The position numbers were made by a program, and so were the translations under genes. From Climacium dendroides (lineage: Eukaryota > Streptophyta > Bryopsida > Hypnales > Climaciaceae): 64,000 nucleotides of DNA. Below are positions 1 to 12,617 of this stretch, one piece after another (positions within the stretch are counted from its first letter, which is position 1; the number at the start of each line of letters is the position of its first letter). The DNA is taken from assembly GCA_950106755.1 (NCBI GenBank), contig OX467084.1, positions 34,847,213 through 34,911,212 of the forward strand, given 5' to 3'. The notes below the pieces were generated by a model, which had not been told where the DNA came from, did no database searches, and saw nothing but the letters and a program-made list of their open reading frames with translations.

Positions 1-1919
1 GTACTAGTATTGATGAAAGAAGAGAAAATACAAATATACATATATACTATTTTATTTTATTTTATTAGTTTTTTTCACTACTATGGTTGCTACTGACCAA
101 ATTTTCATAGTTTGATTTAGATAATTCCTATAATTATTTTATTTTTATTTTTTTGAACCTATGGTTGGCTTCTACAACCAAGCTATATTAAGAGTGTTTT
201 TTGATTGGGTCAACATTGATTTGATTTGGGATGAAAGTTTATGTAGCTTCTTCTTCATCTTTCACATAAATTAATAAAAAGGTTTATTAAAATTTTGTAT
301 TCAAGTAATAAGTTTTTAGTTTGATTTAACCTTTCAACATTAAATGAAGCCCCAAACTAGATTTTTGTAGAATCATAGAGCTTGCAAATAAGTGAATAAA
401 CCTTTCTTGAAGTCATTGGCTTCAAATGCTATTGTTTTTCTTCTCCTCCTTGAGCAATGTTTTATTATTTCAAGAGGCCCTCTTGTTGGAGTATAAAAAT
501 ACAAAATGCAACACATTACAAAATTTAAATAGTCAAATTGTAATTTAAATTGATAGTTGACAAATTTCAAATAAGTTCAAGAGTTTAAATGTTGTACTGA
601 GCTACATTACTATCAATCAAACATTATGTAATGTTTGTTTCATTATATGATGCAAAAGATACAAATTGTTTTTCAAATTTTCAAATTTTTATATTTATTA
701 TTGATTTATAAATTCAATTCCTTGTTGCCCAAAGTATCATAATTTAGTCTTGAGAGAACCTTGAAGTTATATACAATCTTACTAAACTATTAGTTTAAGT
801 ACAATGTTTGGATACACTTGAAGGTTTAATTTTAGCATCAAAATTTGATTTTTATGTATTACAAAATTTAAAGATGAGTCACAAATACATTGATCTTAGA
901 AAGAAATTACAATGGATATTCATTTAAAATTTAAGTAATAAAGTAGATTTTAAGAAGTTATGAGTTGACTATGGTTATATATGTTATGTCCTTTAACTTT
1001 ATATTTTTTTTTTGTAATTGCAAGTGTAAATTTAATAGGTAACAAGAGGATTGAAGAACTTCAATTCATTTTCAAATTATTACCCCCTTATGAGTAATCT
1101 TTAAATCCATGTATATTATTGTTGTTCGTAAGTGATTTATATACCTCTGGTTTAAAATTATAAGGTTTCTATCAATTTTTTTATTATAAAATTCATTAAA
1201 ACTATGGCAAGTATGTTGATACAAACTTAGAAATTTACTCTCATATTCTATATAGGGAGCATTGACATTAAAAAAGCTTAGAGAATGACTTTTGTAAAAA
1301 TTAAATTAAATTTAAAAAAAAAAAGTTAGGTGGAAATTGAATTAATAAAATGAAATGTAAAAAATATTAGGTTGCATACTTCTTAAAAAAACTTCATTAT
1401 ATATATATATATATATATAAAATTGAAATACCTATACATAATTTTTTTCAATCCATACAAGAATTTCCCTCTAACTAAAATCAAAACTCTTATCCAATGT
1501 TTTATTTATAATTTATAATAAAAATTCTTAAATATTTATTAAAAAATCCAAAAAATTAGATAGTTTGGTTTATACTATACGTATTAAAAAAATCATTTAA
1601 TTAAGATTTCAATTCTATCATTGTTTTCAAAGAATATTCATTTCATATATATAATTGCATTTTTTAAAATTCTTTTTTGAAAGGTCTACAAGAATGTAAA
1701 ACAAATTACATCTTTTGAAATTAGACCAAAATGCATTATAAGTGATTATAATCAAAGCCATATAACACATGGGTTTTGTACCTGGGATACAAGTAGTCCA
1801 AAATGTATAGATTACACACATGAATATAGAAAATGATTTTAGGTGCACATGGAGTTGAACTTCAATAGTTTATAAATTTATTACAAGTTGTCATACATCT
1901 TGCTCCTTTACCGTGTCCA
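1..1919. other. AT-rich intergenic DNA, no gene seen
   Basis: Very AT-rich sequence. Open frames are short, lack homology I recognise and have no plausible splice pattern. It contains a TA dinucleotide run (about 1397-1420) and homopolymer tracts. Composition changes abruptly near 1915, where the GC-rich leader of the next gene starts. Confidence 0.7.
1397..1420. repeat. (TA)n microsatellite
   Basis: About 12 uninterrupted TA dinucleotides in AT-rich intergenic DNA. Confidence 0.9.
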
Positions 1920-2602
1920 TTGTAGCGTGGGCCGGTGAACTCGCCCTCTACACTGAACGTGCGTCAGTCGTCGCCACCGCCCACTTGCCCCGTCAACTGA
2001 GGAAAGAGCGGAACGGGAGCAGCAAGTCCGCCCGGTAAGTTAGCCCGTGGGACCTGCCGTCCACGGCACCCGGCCCTGTCCCTGCCCACCTTTCTCTTTC
2101 CCTTTCCCTTTGCCAGAACATCAACGACGTGGCCGCCTGTGCGGCCTTTCTCGTTCATTGCAACGCTGACACTCAACTCGTCCGCCATCGCCATAGCTCA
2201 GTCTCCTACGGTACTCTCCGCCTGTGCCACAAACACTTCAACTTACACTTAGTAAGCTTTTCGCCGCTCACATTCTCCCTGCCCGCCCGCTCGCCATTTT
2301 TATTTTCACAGCCGCAGCTGCTGCCGCATTATTGTCTCAATTCCGCTTCGGGAATGCTAGGGATGCAGGGGATGCCAGGGATTTTAGTTCCGTGAGGAAG
2401 TGGTGGAGCAGTGTAGTGTAGTGTTGTTTTTGTTTTTGTTGTTGTTGTTACGGCTCGGAAGGAGTGGCCGCGAGAAGAAGAGCCCGGGGTAGTGGCGGAT
2501 TGGTACGCTGGACCACCGAGGGTTTGGCCGGTTCCAAGGGTTTGAAGGTTTGGGCGAGTTTGGAGGTTTGGAGAGGTTAGCAGTGTTGGAAGGAGGGAAC
2601 TA
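1915..2602 (+). promoter_or_regulatory. GC/CpG-rich promoter and leader region upstream of HY5
   Basis: The sequence switches from AT-rich to markedly GC- and CpG-rich at about 1915 and stays so until about 2780. Elsewhere in the window CpG is scarce except at the DUF7086 promoter and inside transposons. This suggests an unmethylated promoter/5' leader island. Open frames here exist on both strands but resemble nothing known, and are best read as by-products of GC richness. I saw no clear TATA box, and the transcription start cannot be fixed from sequence. Confidence 0.5.
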
Positions 2603-2777
2603 ATGACAGACTTTGATGAGGTTAACCACGGGGACTCCTCCAAGGTGCAGTGTGACGCGGATTCCGACGCGGATCATCCTTCTGATTGTTACTCGTCGGG
2701 CGACTCCGGCGACGAGACCGATGCCGAAGTGCCGGACGTGACGGATCCCGCGGCGTGTACTTCCAACCACTTGCAAG
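2603..2777 (+). other. Candidate upstream exon or leader ORF with acidic product
   Basis: An ATG at 2603 opens a 58-codon frame, very rich in Asp, Ser and Glu, that runs to a good donor (CAAG|GTTAGT) at 2777/2778. Without splicing it stops after one more codon. It lies in the GC-rich island 1.6 kb upstream of the HY5 ATG. It could be the first exon of a longer HY5 transcript (as 5' UTR/uORF or an alternative N-terminus) or a separate short ORF. A possible acceptor with a coding-like continuation lies at 3348/3349. I found no splice that joins this frame cleanly to the HY5 exon at 4380, which has an in-frame stop at 4368. I do not recognise the peptide. Confidence 0.35.
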
Positions 2778-4379
2778 GTTAGTCTTTGCTCCGTTGAGTC
2801 GTCTCTGGCTTCTTCTTGGCTTCTTGGCTTCTTTTTTTTCTTTTTCTTTTAATAATAATAAATTTTTTGGGTGTGTCTCTGGTTCCTAACCTGATTTTTT
2901 GGATGGTGTAATTTTTTGTTTTTTGTTGAGGATGTTTGAGCAGTTTGAGGCTTTCTTGTTATATAAGTCATTTTTTTAATTTTAATTTTGATTTTTGATT
3001 TTCTGGAAGGGTGAGTGTTTAGGACGTTTATTATTATGAGTGTGAAGTTCTGGGAGTAGAGTGTTGGTTTTGTTGTGACTTGTTCGGGGAAGGTGAGTGT
3101 AATTGCATTATTTCGCCGGAAGCTGGAAGTCGGGAGTTGTTGTTTACGGTGAATTAGGCGCTCCATTTGGCATGAGCGGTGAATTGTTTGGTATGCTTGG
3201 ATGATTGTCATGTTGCTTGGTTCGCATTCGTGTCGATGGGGTTGCCACAGATGGTTGGTGAAGCTTCTGATTTATGGATAGTGAAAAGGTTGTGCGAATT
3301 TGTGTCGAATGTAGTAGGAGTATTTCAGTGTTATTCTTCTTTTTGCAGCTGGAACACTGCAGCTCAATGTAGAGGAAAACTCTTGGAACCGAACATTCTT
3401 GAGACATCTGGGACACTGCCGTTTCACGTGTAGTTTGTCGTATGAATCGTTACAGGAGAGAATGCTGGGAACATTCAACTGGTTGATCGAAATCAAGGAA
3501 GGCATCTAGGGGAGGCAGAATGGCATCTAGGGGTATCGTTAGGGTCGATCGTAGAGTTTCTAGAATGTTACTAAGCTTTGAGTTCAACAATCTGTAACCG
3601 AGATAACATAGTCCGCTGAGCCTGTCACATGATTATGTGCATTTCAGCCCCATTGCCAAGGTCCTAATTTTGATCTTTTGCAATCGCGTTATCGAGAATT
3701 CTTCACAAATGTTTTTAGATTGATGGGAACGGAGGATCACATTTTTGAGGCGTTTTCAATTTTGTCATTGAGAAGATCACCGGAGCACTTCTAGGAGTTA
3801 AGTCTTTCGTCATTCTCTGTTTTGAGTATACTGGTGCCGTAGAAAATGAGATGGAATCTCAAAGATCTGAATTATGATCTTTCAATGTATAATCTGCAGG
3901 ACACAGTTACATTATTGGAATGGTTGTAGTGATGTAAATTGTACCAGTGGTTAATTTTGATCCGACTTGGATCCGAACTAAAATTCATGTTGAGGTAATT
4001 TGATATTTATTATCAAAAGGATTTAGTTACCGTTTTGGAATCAAGGGTTCAGGGATGTATTCAAGTTCCGAAAGCATAATGTAATTGTGCAAGAAGCCTT
4101 GGAAATAATATATATGAAGTGCGAATCAGCGAGTGTATCATCTCTTAGTGTATGTATTATAGGTTCGTGGGTTTCTGTTGCTATTCTTTAATCGTCCACG
4201 ACTTACAGTATTCTTTGGCACTGGAGTGAACAGATTTGGGCAGTCATTCATTGGTTTGAGGGTGTTCAGTTGAAAGGCTTGCACTAGCATTTGGCGAGGT
4301 TCGCTGGGTCCCTTTTTCATTGCAGCAGGAATTGAAGAATGTTGGAAGGAACGGTAGTGCAACTAAATGAGCAAATGGA

Positions 4380-6014
4380 ATGGCACGCGCAGGAAACGGG
4401 AAGAGATTCCTAAGCTCAGTTATTGGGACCAACAATAGTGTTGCAAATAGTAGCAGGAGGGGTTTCAGAGAAGAGATTGATAGTGGCCGGAGTTGGAAAC
4501 CTGTCATGTTTGGTGAGCACCAAGAATTGGAGGAAATCTTGCCTATGCAGGTTTCCACTGCGGGGCCCGCTTCTTCTCCAGCCTCATCAAAGCAGCAGAC
4601 AGGCACTGACATGTCAGTATCACCGCCTTTGGCTAATGCAACTGGTGACAAACTCATAAAAGATGGTAATCCTCACTATTATATCTATTGCCAAGTTTCT
4701 CCACTTCGCTGTTTGGAAGTCGTGGAGACGGATTGCAAGGCTTTAAATCGTTGCTCAGTACGATGGGTTTGGTGTGGCAGGTAATGAAAGCGACTGTGAT
4801 GTTAGGAGGGTTCCAGAGTTGTCTGCGAAGACCGGTGGAGGGGTTCCAGGTCTGTCACATACGCAAGATAAAGGTCCGACTGGATCCTCTCATCGAAAAC
4901 GAGGCGGGGCTTCTGCCGATAAGGAACACAAGCGTCTGAAAAGGTCCTCTCTCACATATTTAACGCCTATTTTATAGCGCTGTTTGTTTGATTTTTTCCT
5001 TTTGTTGTGCGGAGGTACAGCTCTTAATTTGCGAGAGTTGGGAAGTCTTTTTAGAGCTAATTTATTTACTATTGTCCCAGTCAAATAGATATGGTCCCTG
5101 TCAAAGGAGTGACTCTTATTATGACAATTTTGCTTAAATTCTATGTTTTTGTTTTTTGTTTTGTTTTTCGAATGGTCTGGAAACTGGATTTGATTTAATT
5201 TAGGCATTTGAGACTTAAAATCCACTGTCAGGATTTATTTAATTAAAGATCAGTAAATGTTTTGATGGTTGCGTTTTAAAGGTAATGAATCCTCTTACTC
5301 GGTTATAAGGACTGTAAAGTAGAGGATCAAAAAATGGAAAATGTGTGCCCATAGTATTCTAAGAACTGTCCAAAAAGTTAAAAAAGATGTGGTTGTTCTT
5401 GTTTGTAAATGTGAAAATCTCCACATTAGAAGAGTTTGTTTTTATTTAAAGACAATTCTAGCTTCTTTCCTTCTTTTGTCGTTCTACGAGGTACACATCT
5501 TCTTGACCACACGTTGAAATCTTACTGCAAAGAGTTTTGGAAAATATTGTTACGTCTCAGTAGGTTTGTGTGCCCTTGGTTTTTAATTAACCGGTTGTTT
5601 TTGTGTAAATAGGCTGCTTAGGAATCGTGTGTCAGCTCAGCAAGCGAGAGAACGAAAAAAAGCATACTTGAGCGACTTGGAGGTTAGATCCAAGGAATTG
5701 GAGCATCGAAATGCAGAGCTGGAAGAGAGGGTATCCACCCTTCAAAGAGAGAATCAGATGCTGCGACAGGTATTGACTTCTGTTAGCAAGAAGGACCTTG
5801 GAACGAATATGCAATTCGGTATTTTATACTACGTATTAGTTATGGATCTTTTGTCATCTCTTGAAGATTGTCTTAAACTGATTCTGAGGTCAGGTCTGTT
5901 TCAAGGTCCTCACGGTGAGCGCATGTTTCAAAACGTCTCTGTCTATCCTCATGGGTTGTTCGTTTTGTGTCTCGCTTGCAGATTGTGAAAAACACTGCGA
6001 TTAAAAAGCCTTAG
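4380..6014 (+). CDS. HY5: HY5-type bZIP transcription factor (ELONGATED HYPOCOTYL 5)
   Basis: Four coding exons: 4380-4665, 4781-4943, 5613-5769 and 5982-6014. All introns are GT-AG and the phases agree, giving 212 residues. The ATG at 4380 follows an in-frame TGA at 4368; a second in-frame ATG at 4545 would give a 157-residue protein, nearer the roughly 168 of Arabidopsis HY5. Exon 2 encodes the acidic COP1-binding motif ([12 protein letters not shown]) and the start of the basic region (RKRGG...KEHKRLKR). Exon 3 continues [19 protein letters not shown] and a leucine zipper with heptad leucines. A tiny last exon encodes ten residues ([10 protein letters not shown]), as in other HY5 genes. 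Family knowledge: HY5 is a nuclear activator of light-responsive genes that binds G-box/ACE elements and is degraded through COP1 in darkness. Nothing looks broken. Identity is very secure; the exact N-terminus is less so. Confidence 0.95.
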
Positions 6015-9000
6015 GATGGCGGCAAATGTGAGGGAGGTGCTCAATGATGGATTGCTCAATGATGTCACGAGACTGACCGGTTACTGTTAATCAAAATCAA
6101 CCGTTTAGTATACAATACAGAAGTTTCTATTACAAGTCTGATTCGCTTCACCTTAAGTTCGAGGTGCTTTTGGTTGGTAGCCGTCAGAAAATCCTGTTTG
6201 AGTTATCTTTCAGTCCATAGACTTCTGTTGTTTCATGGAATGAGCGTTCCTCAGGCACCTTTTGTTGTTACCAAATACTCCCAAGTCTTTATTTTAATTT
6301 GGTCACAATGTTCCACCACATTAGTGCGTCCGTGTTGATAACCCACTCTTTCCAGGCACTGTCCTGCTATTGTTAGCTTGTAACAGTGTAATGTTTACAT
6401 GTTTATTTCTGTTCAGTACGCTTATGCTTGGATGTTTCAAATCTGGCGACGTTATTGACATGGGTCTTAGAGCACTGACCTTGTCATTGGTTATGAGTTT
6501 TATGTCTTTTAGTTCCTGGGTGCAAAGTATTATCTTAAATTTTTATAATCCCCACCTTGATAAGGCCTTGACTGAGTTTGATTAAGTGCGGTTCATAACA
6601 TCCTTGAAAGGAGCTACTTCAAAGGAACTTTCTCGGACATCTTCATTCTTGGCACAAATCCTCCCTCCTTTTCAGTAATGAAAGTGTTTGTATTGCTGAC
6701 CACCCTTCGCGATACCCAAGAGATTGTTGGTTACAATGCTTTAGAATGTTTTGTTAGAAGCTTACATTTGTCCTCTTCACAATTGTATGAATGTGGAATT
6801 CTGAACTTGTCAAACTTGACATGAAGTTGTTATTTTATTTTTAAGATTCCATTTTGTCAATGATTTTACTTTTCTAATTTGTCAACGTTTCTAATTTGTT
6901 CGGAAAATAGAACATGTGACTTGACCCCTAAAATATTGCAGTTTTTTTGAGGCTCACAATTGCTTCATAGCAAAGATAAATTTTTGTACATCTATATATT
7001 AAATTAGATTGGTTGTTTTATTTGTTAAGGTGAGATCTTTGGAACCCGGTGTCCCATTTTGTTTTGTGTTAGTTATGGATTTTTGAGGATCTTTTGGATC
7101 TTAAATTATCTTGAATTATGAATCAATTAGAGTGTGCATCACTCAATTGCATTCTTGGTATCCTTACAAAGTCTTGGTATCTTTAGAAAGTTTTCTATGA
7201 AAAGGGGTGCATGGATTTTGTTCCATGGCATCGAATAAAATGAAAATTGGGCCAAGGGCATAGGGCTACTCTAAAGTTGGTGAAGTTAGTTGTTTAACCC
7301 TTAAACATCAACAAGGACATTTAGTATCTAATGGATGACAAAGAATCTTTCTTATAGGACAAAAGAATAACTATTCATCCTCAAAATTTTGTTGTAAAAA
7401 GGGAAAGTCTTCTACAATAGTTTGACTTCTAGTGAGTGCTTTTGGAAGTCAAACTATTGTAAGTGAATGATTCACACGAAACCAAAGGGATGATTTCAAT
7501 GGTCACTAGTCCATCTTTCAAGGGTTAATAGTAGAAGGACAAAGCCCCATGACTAAGGTAGTTACTAAAAGATTCTAATTATTGGAGCAATGGATTCATT
7601 CTCAGCTTCTACAATTAATAATAAAGTCATCCATTGGACCTTTTAGCTTTGCACTTCCTTACAAGGTCAGCTTTGGAAGGACAATGGCCTATGATTAAGA
7701 TAGTCATTAAAAAGTTATTTGATTTTTGAACCAATAGGTGCATTCTTTATGTCTACAATGATCAAAAAAGTCATCTATTAACTACTTTTCAACTACATCA
7801 TCTTCATAAGGTTGTTATTTTAGGTGATTTATAATTAACTAAACAATTTGAAAATTAGAGAGTGATCATAATTGAAGGTTAGTACCTTCACCCAAACCAA
7901 CAATGTACCAAAAAGTAACACAATGCAGTGGCAATGTACATTTGATATATTTACATACAGGCCACTACTATAGAGTGTCATTTATCTTAGTGTATTGGTT
8001 TGGGTGTACTTACCTAAAACCCTTGAAAGGACTAGGGGGAGGATTGAATATATTTTTTGTCTTTTTGATTAGCTCTTGTAACAAGCATAATTTGTTATTT
8101 GTATAGAATAATTTAATGATTACCATTGTTGAAATGAAAGAAGACTTATATAGCTTTCCTATGAAAAAAAGATCACCTAAATCACACAATTTTTGAGAAC
8201 ATGCTACCATTGACAAGATTGATGAAAGATGTTTGATTAGGCAGTACTTTGTATGTATGCTGAAATCAAGATGTTCAAAAGTGCTCCAAAAACTTTAATT
8301 CTTTTCCCATAGGTATAAAAAAAAATTGATTTTTTTTTAGTTCATTTTGAGGTGTAGAAAATGATATGACAATCAAAAGTGGTGGCCTAGAGTACCTTTT
8401 CCATTCTCCAAAAATTCACCAAAAATTGCATAGTCAATCATTTTTTTATTAGATTACACTAATGGATTCAACAAAAGAAATTGTCTACGGATTCTTTGTT
8501 GTTTATGAACTGTTAATGAGGTTCACATTAAATTTTGAATTTTTTACAAATGTAGTTGTAGAAGCCATCTAGTAGCCTTGTGGTCCTTTAAGGGCTAATT
8601 GATTTTCAATTATGATTTTGAGATGGTTTCCTAACTTGTAAGAAATTTCATTTTTTTTATAATGACACCTAACACAAACATTCCAAGCTTTGATATATTT
8701 TAAACATGCAAGACTTGTAATTTCTTGCATTTTTGTACCCAATGGAAGATAACAAGATTTTGTAAGAGGTTGGTTGGGTTGATTTCAAAACAAAGTCTCT
8801 CAATTCCATCAATGAACCAAGCAATGAGATCACTTGACTTTTCTTGATGGCTTGAATGCTTGACTTTTTATCCTCAAACCCACGTTGTGTATTTTGATGG
8901 GATTATAATGATGGGCTAAATTCTTGGACTGTCTGAATGAAATCGTGAAACATTGTTCTTAATTGTCTAACACAAGATGATTCCTACATTTGAGCCTATA

Positions 9001-11728
9001 CTCTTTGAACCTTCAAAAGCTTTTGGGGAATACTACATGCTTTATTAACAATGTAATAAATTTTTATGTTGATATTATGTCAATAATATGTTAAAAAAAG
9101 TTATAAATTTATTAAAATAATAATAATAATGATAAAAAAAATTCATACTTACTTTGGGAAAAAATAATTAAGTGTATTTAACTAGGTACATATTAGAGTT
9201 ATCCTACATACATATTAGTAGCCATGAAATGTGGTCATCATTTAGCCCTTTTTCCAATTCCAATTCTACATTGCATTTGATTGCAATCGAATATTTCTTT
9301 TTTGGAATGATGACAAGACATGAATAAATGAATGATGACAAGTCACATTGAGTTGTCTCTTTTCTAAAGTGGTTCAATCCTTGTTAAATTTTTAGAAGAC
9401 AAAGAAATGTGAAAGTGTAACTTGCCACCTCATCACGAAAGAAGGATACAAAAAGATATGTCATCTCAAGCATATCTTCCATTGCACCCACCAAGCTATT
9501 TAATCTATAAAGGACCAAGTGCCCATTCAACATGCAAGAGATCTTAGATAGTTACACACAAAGTCAATTTTGGTCAAATGTTTGCAAAATTTTAATACAA
9601 GATATGAACATGTATCCTTTAGTTGGAGTAATTTTTTTCAATCAAGTGATCAAATTAAAGTTATGTTGCCCTAAACTTTTTTGTCAACCCAAGTAGCTTT
9701 GAGTAACATATGCAAAATTCCTCTAATTCTAAAATTTGGCATGTATGTAATTTACATGATATAAGATACAAATGTCAAAAAAATAACCATGTGTAATGTA
9801 AAGATCTTCTTCTAGGAGGAATAAAAGTTGTTGGCCTTGTTAGGCAAGGTTAGAATTTTTTTTACTTTAAACACTCTAATCTTTCAATCTTTGCAATCAA
9901 AGTTTCTGAAAAAAATTCCACGCATTCCCATAGTAGTATAGTACAAATTTTTTTGGTTAAATTTTGAAAAAAACTTTTTTTTCATTTTTTTCTCATTGCC
10001 CTAAGAAATGGCAATTTTTCACAATTTTTGACCAAAATGTGCTTTAATTTGGAAGGGAACAAACTTTAAAGTATGGAGAGTATTTTCTAAGTGAAATAGT
10101 GAAAGATTTCTAGTTTTTGGTGTACTGAAAATTAAAACTATTTTTTGAATCCCAACCATACAATAATGTAGTAGAATAATGGATCAATAAGTACCAAAAG
10201 AAATTCAAACTATTTGACATTGCGGATGGTAAGATTATAACTTTCAAAGTGGGTGAAAAAAGTATTAGTCAACTGTACCAAATAAGGACAATAGACTTAG
10301 ATTCTTTTTAAAGTGATATTTTTACTCTACTCTCAATTAAGCCTCTTTACCTTTGATTACTACAACTTGTTTGGTACCACTCATGAAAAATTTAGAAAAC
10401 AAATAAGAGGTCTACCTTATTCTAAATCACTTTACAATATAAAGAGGTCAAGTAATTTAGTAATACACTAGTATTTTTTATGGTTTCTTGTGCATTGGAG
10501 AATTTTTAAAAATACAAACAATAAAAATATAGTTTCAAACACTTCGAACCTATAAAAAAATTGAAAATCTTTCATGACATAGATTGCATTCAAAGTTAGA
10601 AGAAAATGTTCTTTTCAAAATTGTCTGATATAGCAAACTTATACTCCTCTTGGAGTGTGGTTTTAGAACTAAAATTAAATTTTTTGACAAACCTATGCCA
10701 TATCATCTAAGTTATATATACATGCCAAATTTCAAAAGTAGATGAAATGTTTATCAAAGGATGCCCATAAGATTTTGAAACTACCAAAAGTGACCAAATT
10801 ATTTTGGTTAGTATAACTTTCATTTTAAGAACCCGATCACTATTATTTTTTTATTATCACAAATGAGGTACTTGTCTACTCCTTATGTCAAACTTCAAAA
10901 CAATCCATTCAAAATAGATGCGTACAAATTTTCAAATGTATGTTCAACAAACATTTGTCCTTAAGTTTAAGGGTTAATATACTATGTAGATATCTTTCCT
11001 TAAACCATAACAAATCTACGTTGAATAAACCTTTGTTTGAAATGATTTTGTGTTAAATTAGCTTTGAAATTAAAATAGATTGTGCTAGAATCATCACAAA
11101 TTTAACCTCCAAAATCCCAAGGTCTTTTTTCCATCGAAATCACTCAAGACTACCATTTCTAATGCAAAAAAACAACAAACTTTAAAAATTGTTTTTCTTT
11201 GTCATGAGAGACGTGTGGACTTGGATTCCGCATTGAATGGCGTTTGCGGAGCTGTGGAGGTGTCAAAGGAGGTTTGGAGAACCCAAGACGCCAACGGGAT
11301 TCCGGCATCTCATTTGGGGACCTCAAAACCCTTGACCTCCATGTGGAGGTTTTGGAGACTCATCTTTCTCAAGTTGAGTCTCCCACATGATGGAGTGAGG
11401 TTTTGCCTCGTGGACTTCATTTACACATGCTATCATTCTTTAAGAATGGCATTGGCTCGACTTTGTAATTCTTTTGTGAGTTTTTTCCAGTTTCTTTAGA
11501 AGTTTTTCCTCATGCTTATTACTTGAGAAAGATCAAACTATGTTTATAGGTATATGCATAGTGAAAATTGACACCTAAAATAGTGGTAAACGGAGTTTTT
11601 GAGTGTTTTTGAGTGTTTTTTTGTGTGCTGGAATTGCAAGCAAAGTTGGAGCTTCGGCACCATAACCATGGGTTTGGGGGGGGGATAGCCTTGGAAATGG
11701 GTCCTAAATCCATATTTGGAAGTTATAT
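6015..11728. other. HY5 3' flank and long AT-rich intergenic DNA
   Basis: The first kilobase probably includes the HY5 3' UTR, though no polyadenylation site stands out. The rest is AT-rich without a recognisable gene. Around 7520-7790 two imperfect copies of a roughly 120-bp segment lie in tandem. 11,200-11,500 is somewhat richer in GC and may be retrotransposon or LTR debris next to the element that follows. Confidence 0.6.
7413..7461. repeat. Short perfect hairpin (17-bp arms)
   Basis: Arms 7413-7429 and 7445-7461 are perfect reverse complements around a 15-nt loop. It is probably a small foldback remnant. It is shorter than a typical plant miRNA precursor. Confidence 0.6.
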
Positions 11729-11828
11729 AACTTCAAAAAAAAGGGTGTCCACAATGACTGCAAAATGACTGCAAAATCACTATAGAAGTCATTTTGCAGT
11801 CATTGTGGACACCCATTTTTTTGTAGTG
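11729..11828. mobile_element. CACTA-type MITE with TAT target duplication
   Basis: A 100-bp element. Perfect 28-bp inverted arms lie at 11743-11770 and 11787-11814. The right terminus reads TTTTTTTGTAGTG, the complement of CACTACAAAAAAA, and the left terminus is a diverged version of it. It is flanked by TAT on both sides (11726-11728 and 11829-11831), matching the 3-bp target duplication of the CACTA superfamily. It has no coding capacity. Confidence 0.75.
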
Positions 11829-11863
11829 TATGTGCATTATTGGCTTTGCTTTGGAGATTAGGA

Positions 11864-11870
11864 TATAAAA
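11864..11870 (+). promoter_or_regulatory. TATA box, likely LTR promoter
   Basis: TATAAAA lies about 750 bp upstream of the gag ATG, followed by a CT-rich, less AT-rich leader (about 11,920-12,300). It fits a retrotransposon LTR promoter with R/U5 downstream. At 12608-12615 TGGTATCA matches the start of an initiator-Met-tRNA primer-binding site, but it sits only 2 nt before the gag ATG, so the LTR end is uncertain. Confidence 0.45.
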
Positions 11871-12617
11871 AGGTGGGTTAGGAAGAAGCCACTTAAGAGG
11901 GTCCCAAAACTTAAGGGGGAAAAGTGTTTCTCTCTCCTAAAATCTCTCTAAACTAGAGCTTGGAGTTGGAGGGCTTGCAAGAGTCTGTTTCCGTAGAGAA
12001 AAAGTTTCCGAGTGTGGTGGATAGTTTCCATGCTTTTCCATTGTTCCTTTAGCTTGGCCGGAGTGGGGTTTGTGAGTGGAGTGCTAGAGAGTTAGCAGTG
12101 CAAGTGATAGTACTTGCCTGCTTGCATTGACTTCGGGGAGGCTCCAACATGGGCAGTTGGAAGAACAACCGTCAAAGCTAAATATTGAGGAAGCCGCTGA
12201 AGGAGGTTCCTAGGAAGTGGGAGCTTGGAAACGGTACGGGGTCTAGAGAAGGTTGTCCTGGTGGTGTTCTTGGTGAAGGTTCAAATTCTCTAGTAACGGC
12301 AAGAGTTTGGGTAAATAGCGTGCCGGAAGTCCTCAGAGGTTGATTGGGGGGGGTAACTATATCAACCCATCTCATTTATTGAAGGATTGAGTTCTTAGGC
12401 TCAAGGCATTAGAAGTAGAGATAGGTGAATTTTTTTAAAAACTAGCAATATAATTGGTTAGTTCTACTTTTGGAGTGTAGTTGGTGATATGTACCAATTA
12501 CTAAACATTTCTTTTATTTCTGAGTGAGAGTTCATTTTCCTACACATAGCATGCCATTAGCATTCTGTGGTTTTTACCTTGGGTTTGCAATGGTGGGTTG
12601 GTCCATGTGGTATCATC

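Noticed and set aside
1964..2643. Overlapping open frames on both strands in the GC-rich block before HY5
   Set aside because: No domain, no splice support, and long frames are expected where stop codons are rare because of GC richness.
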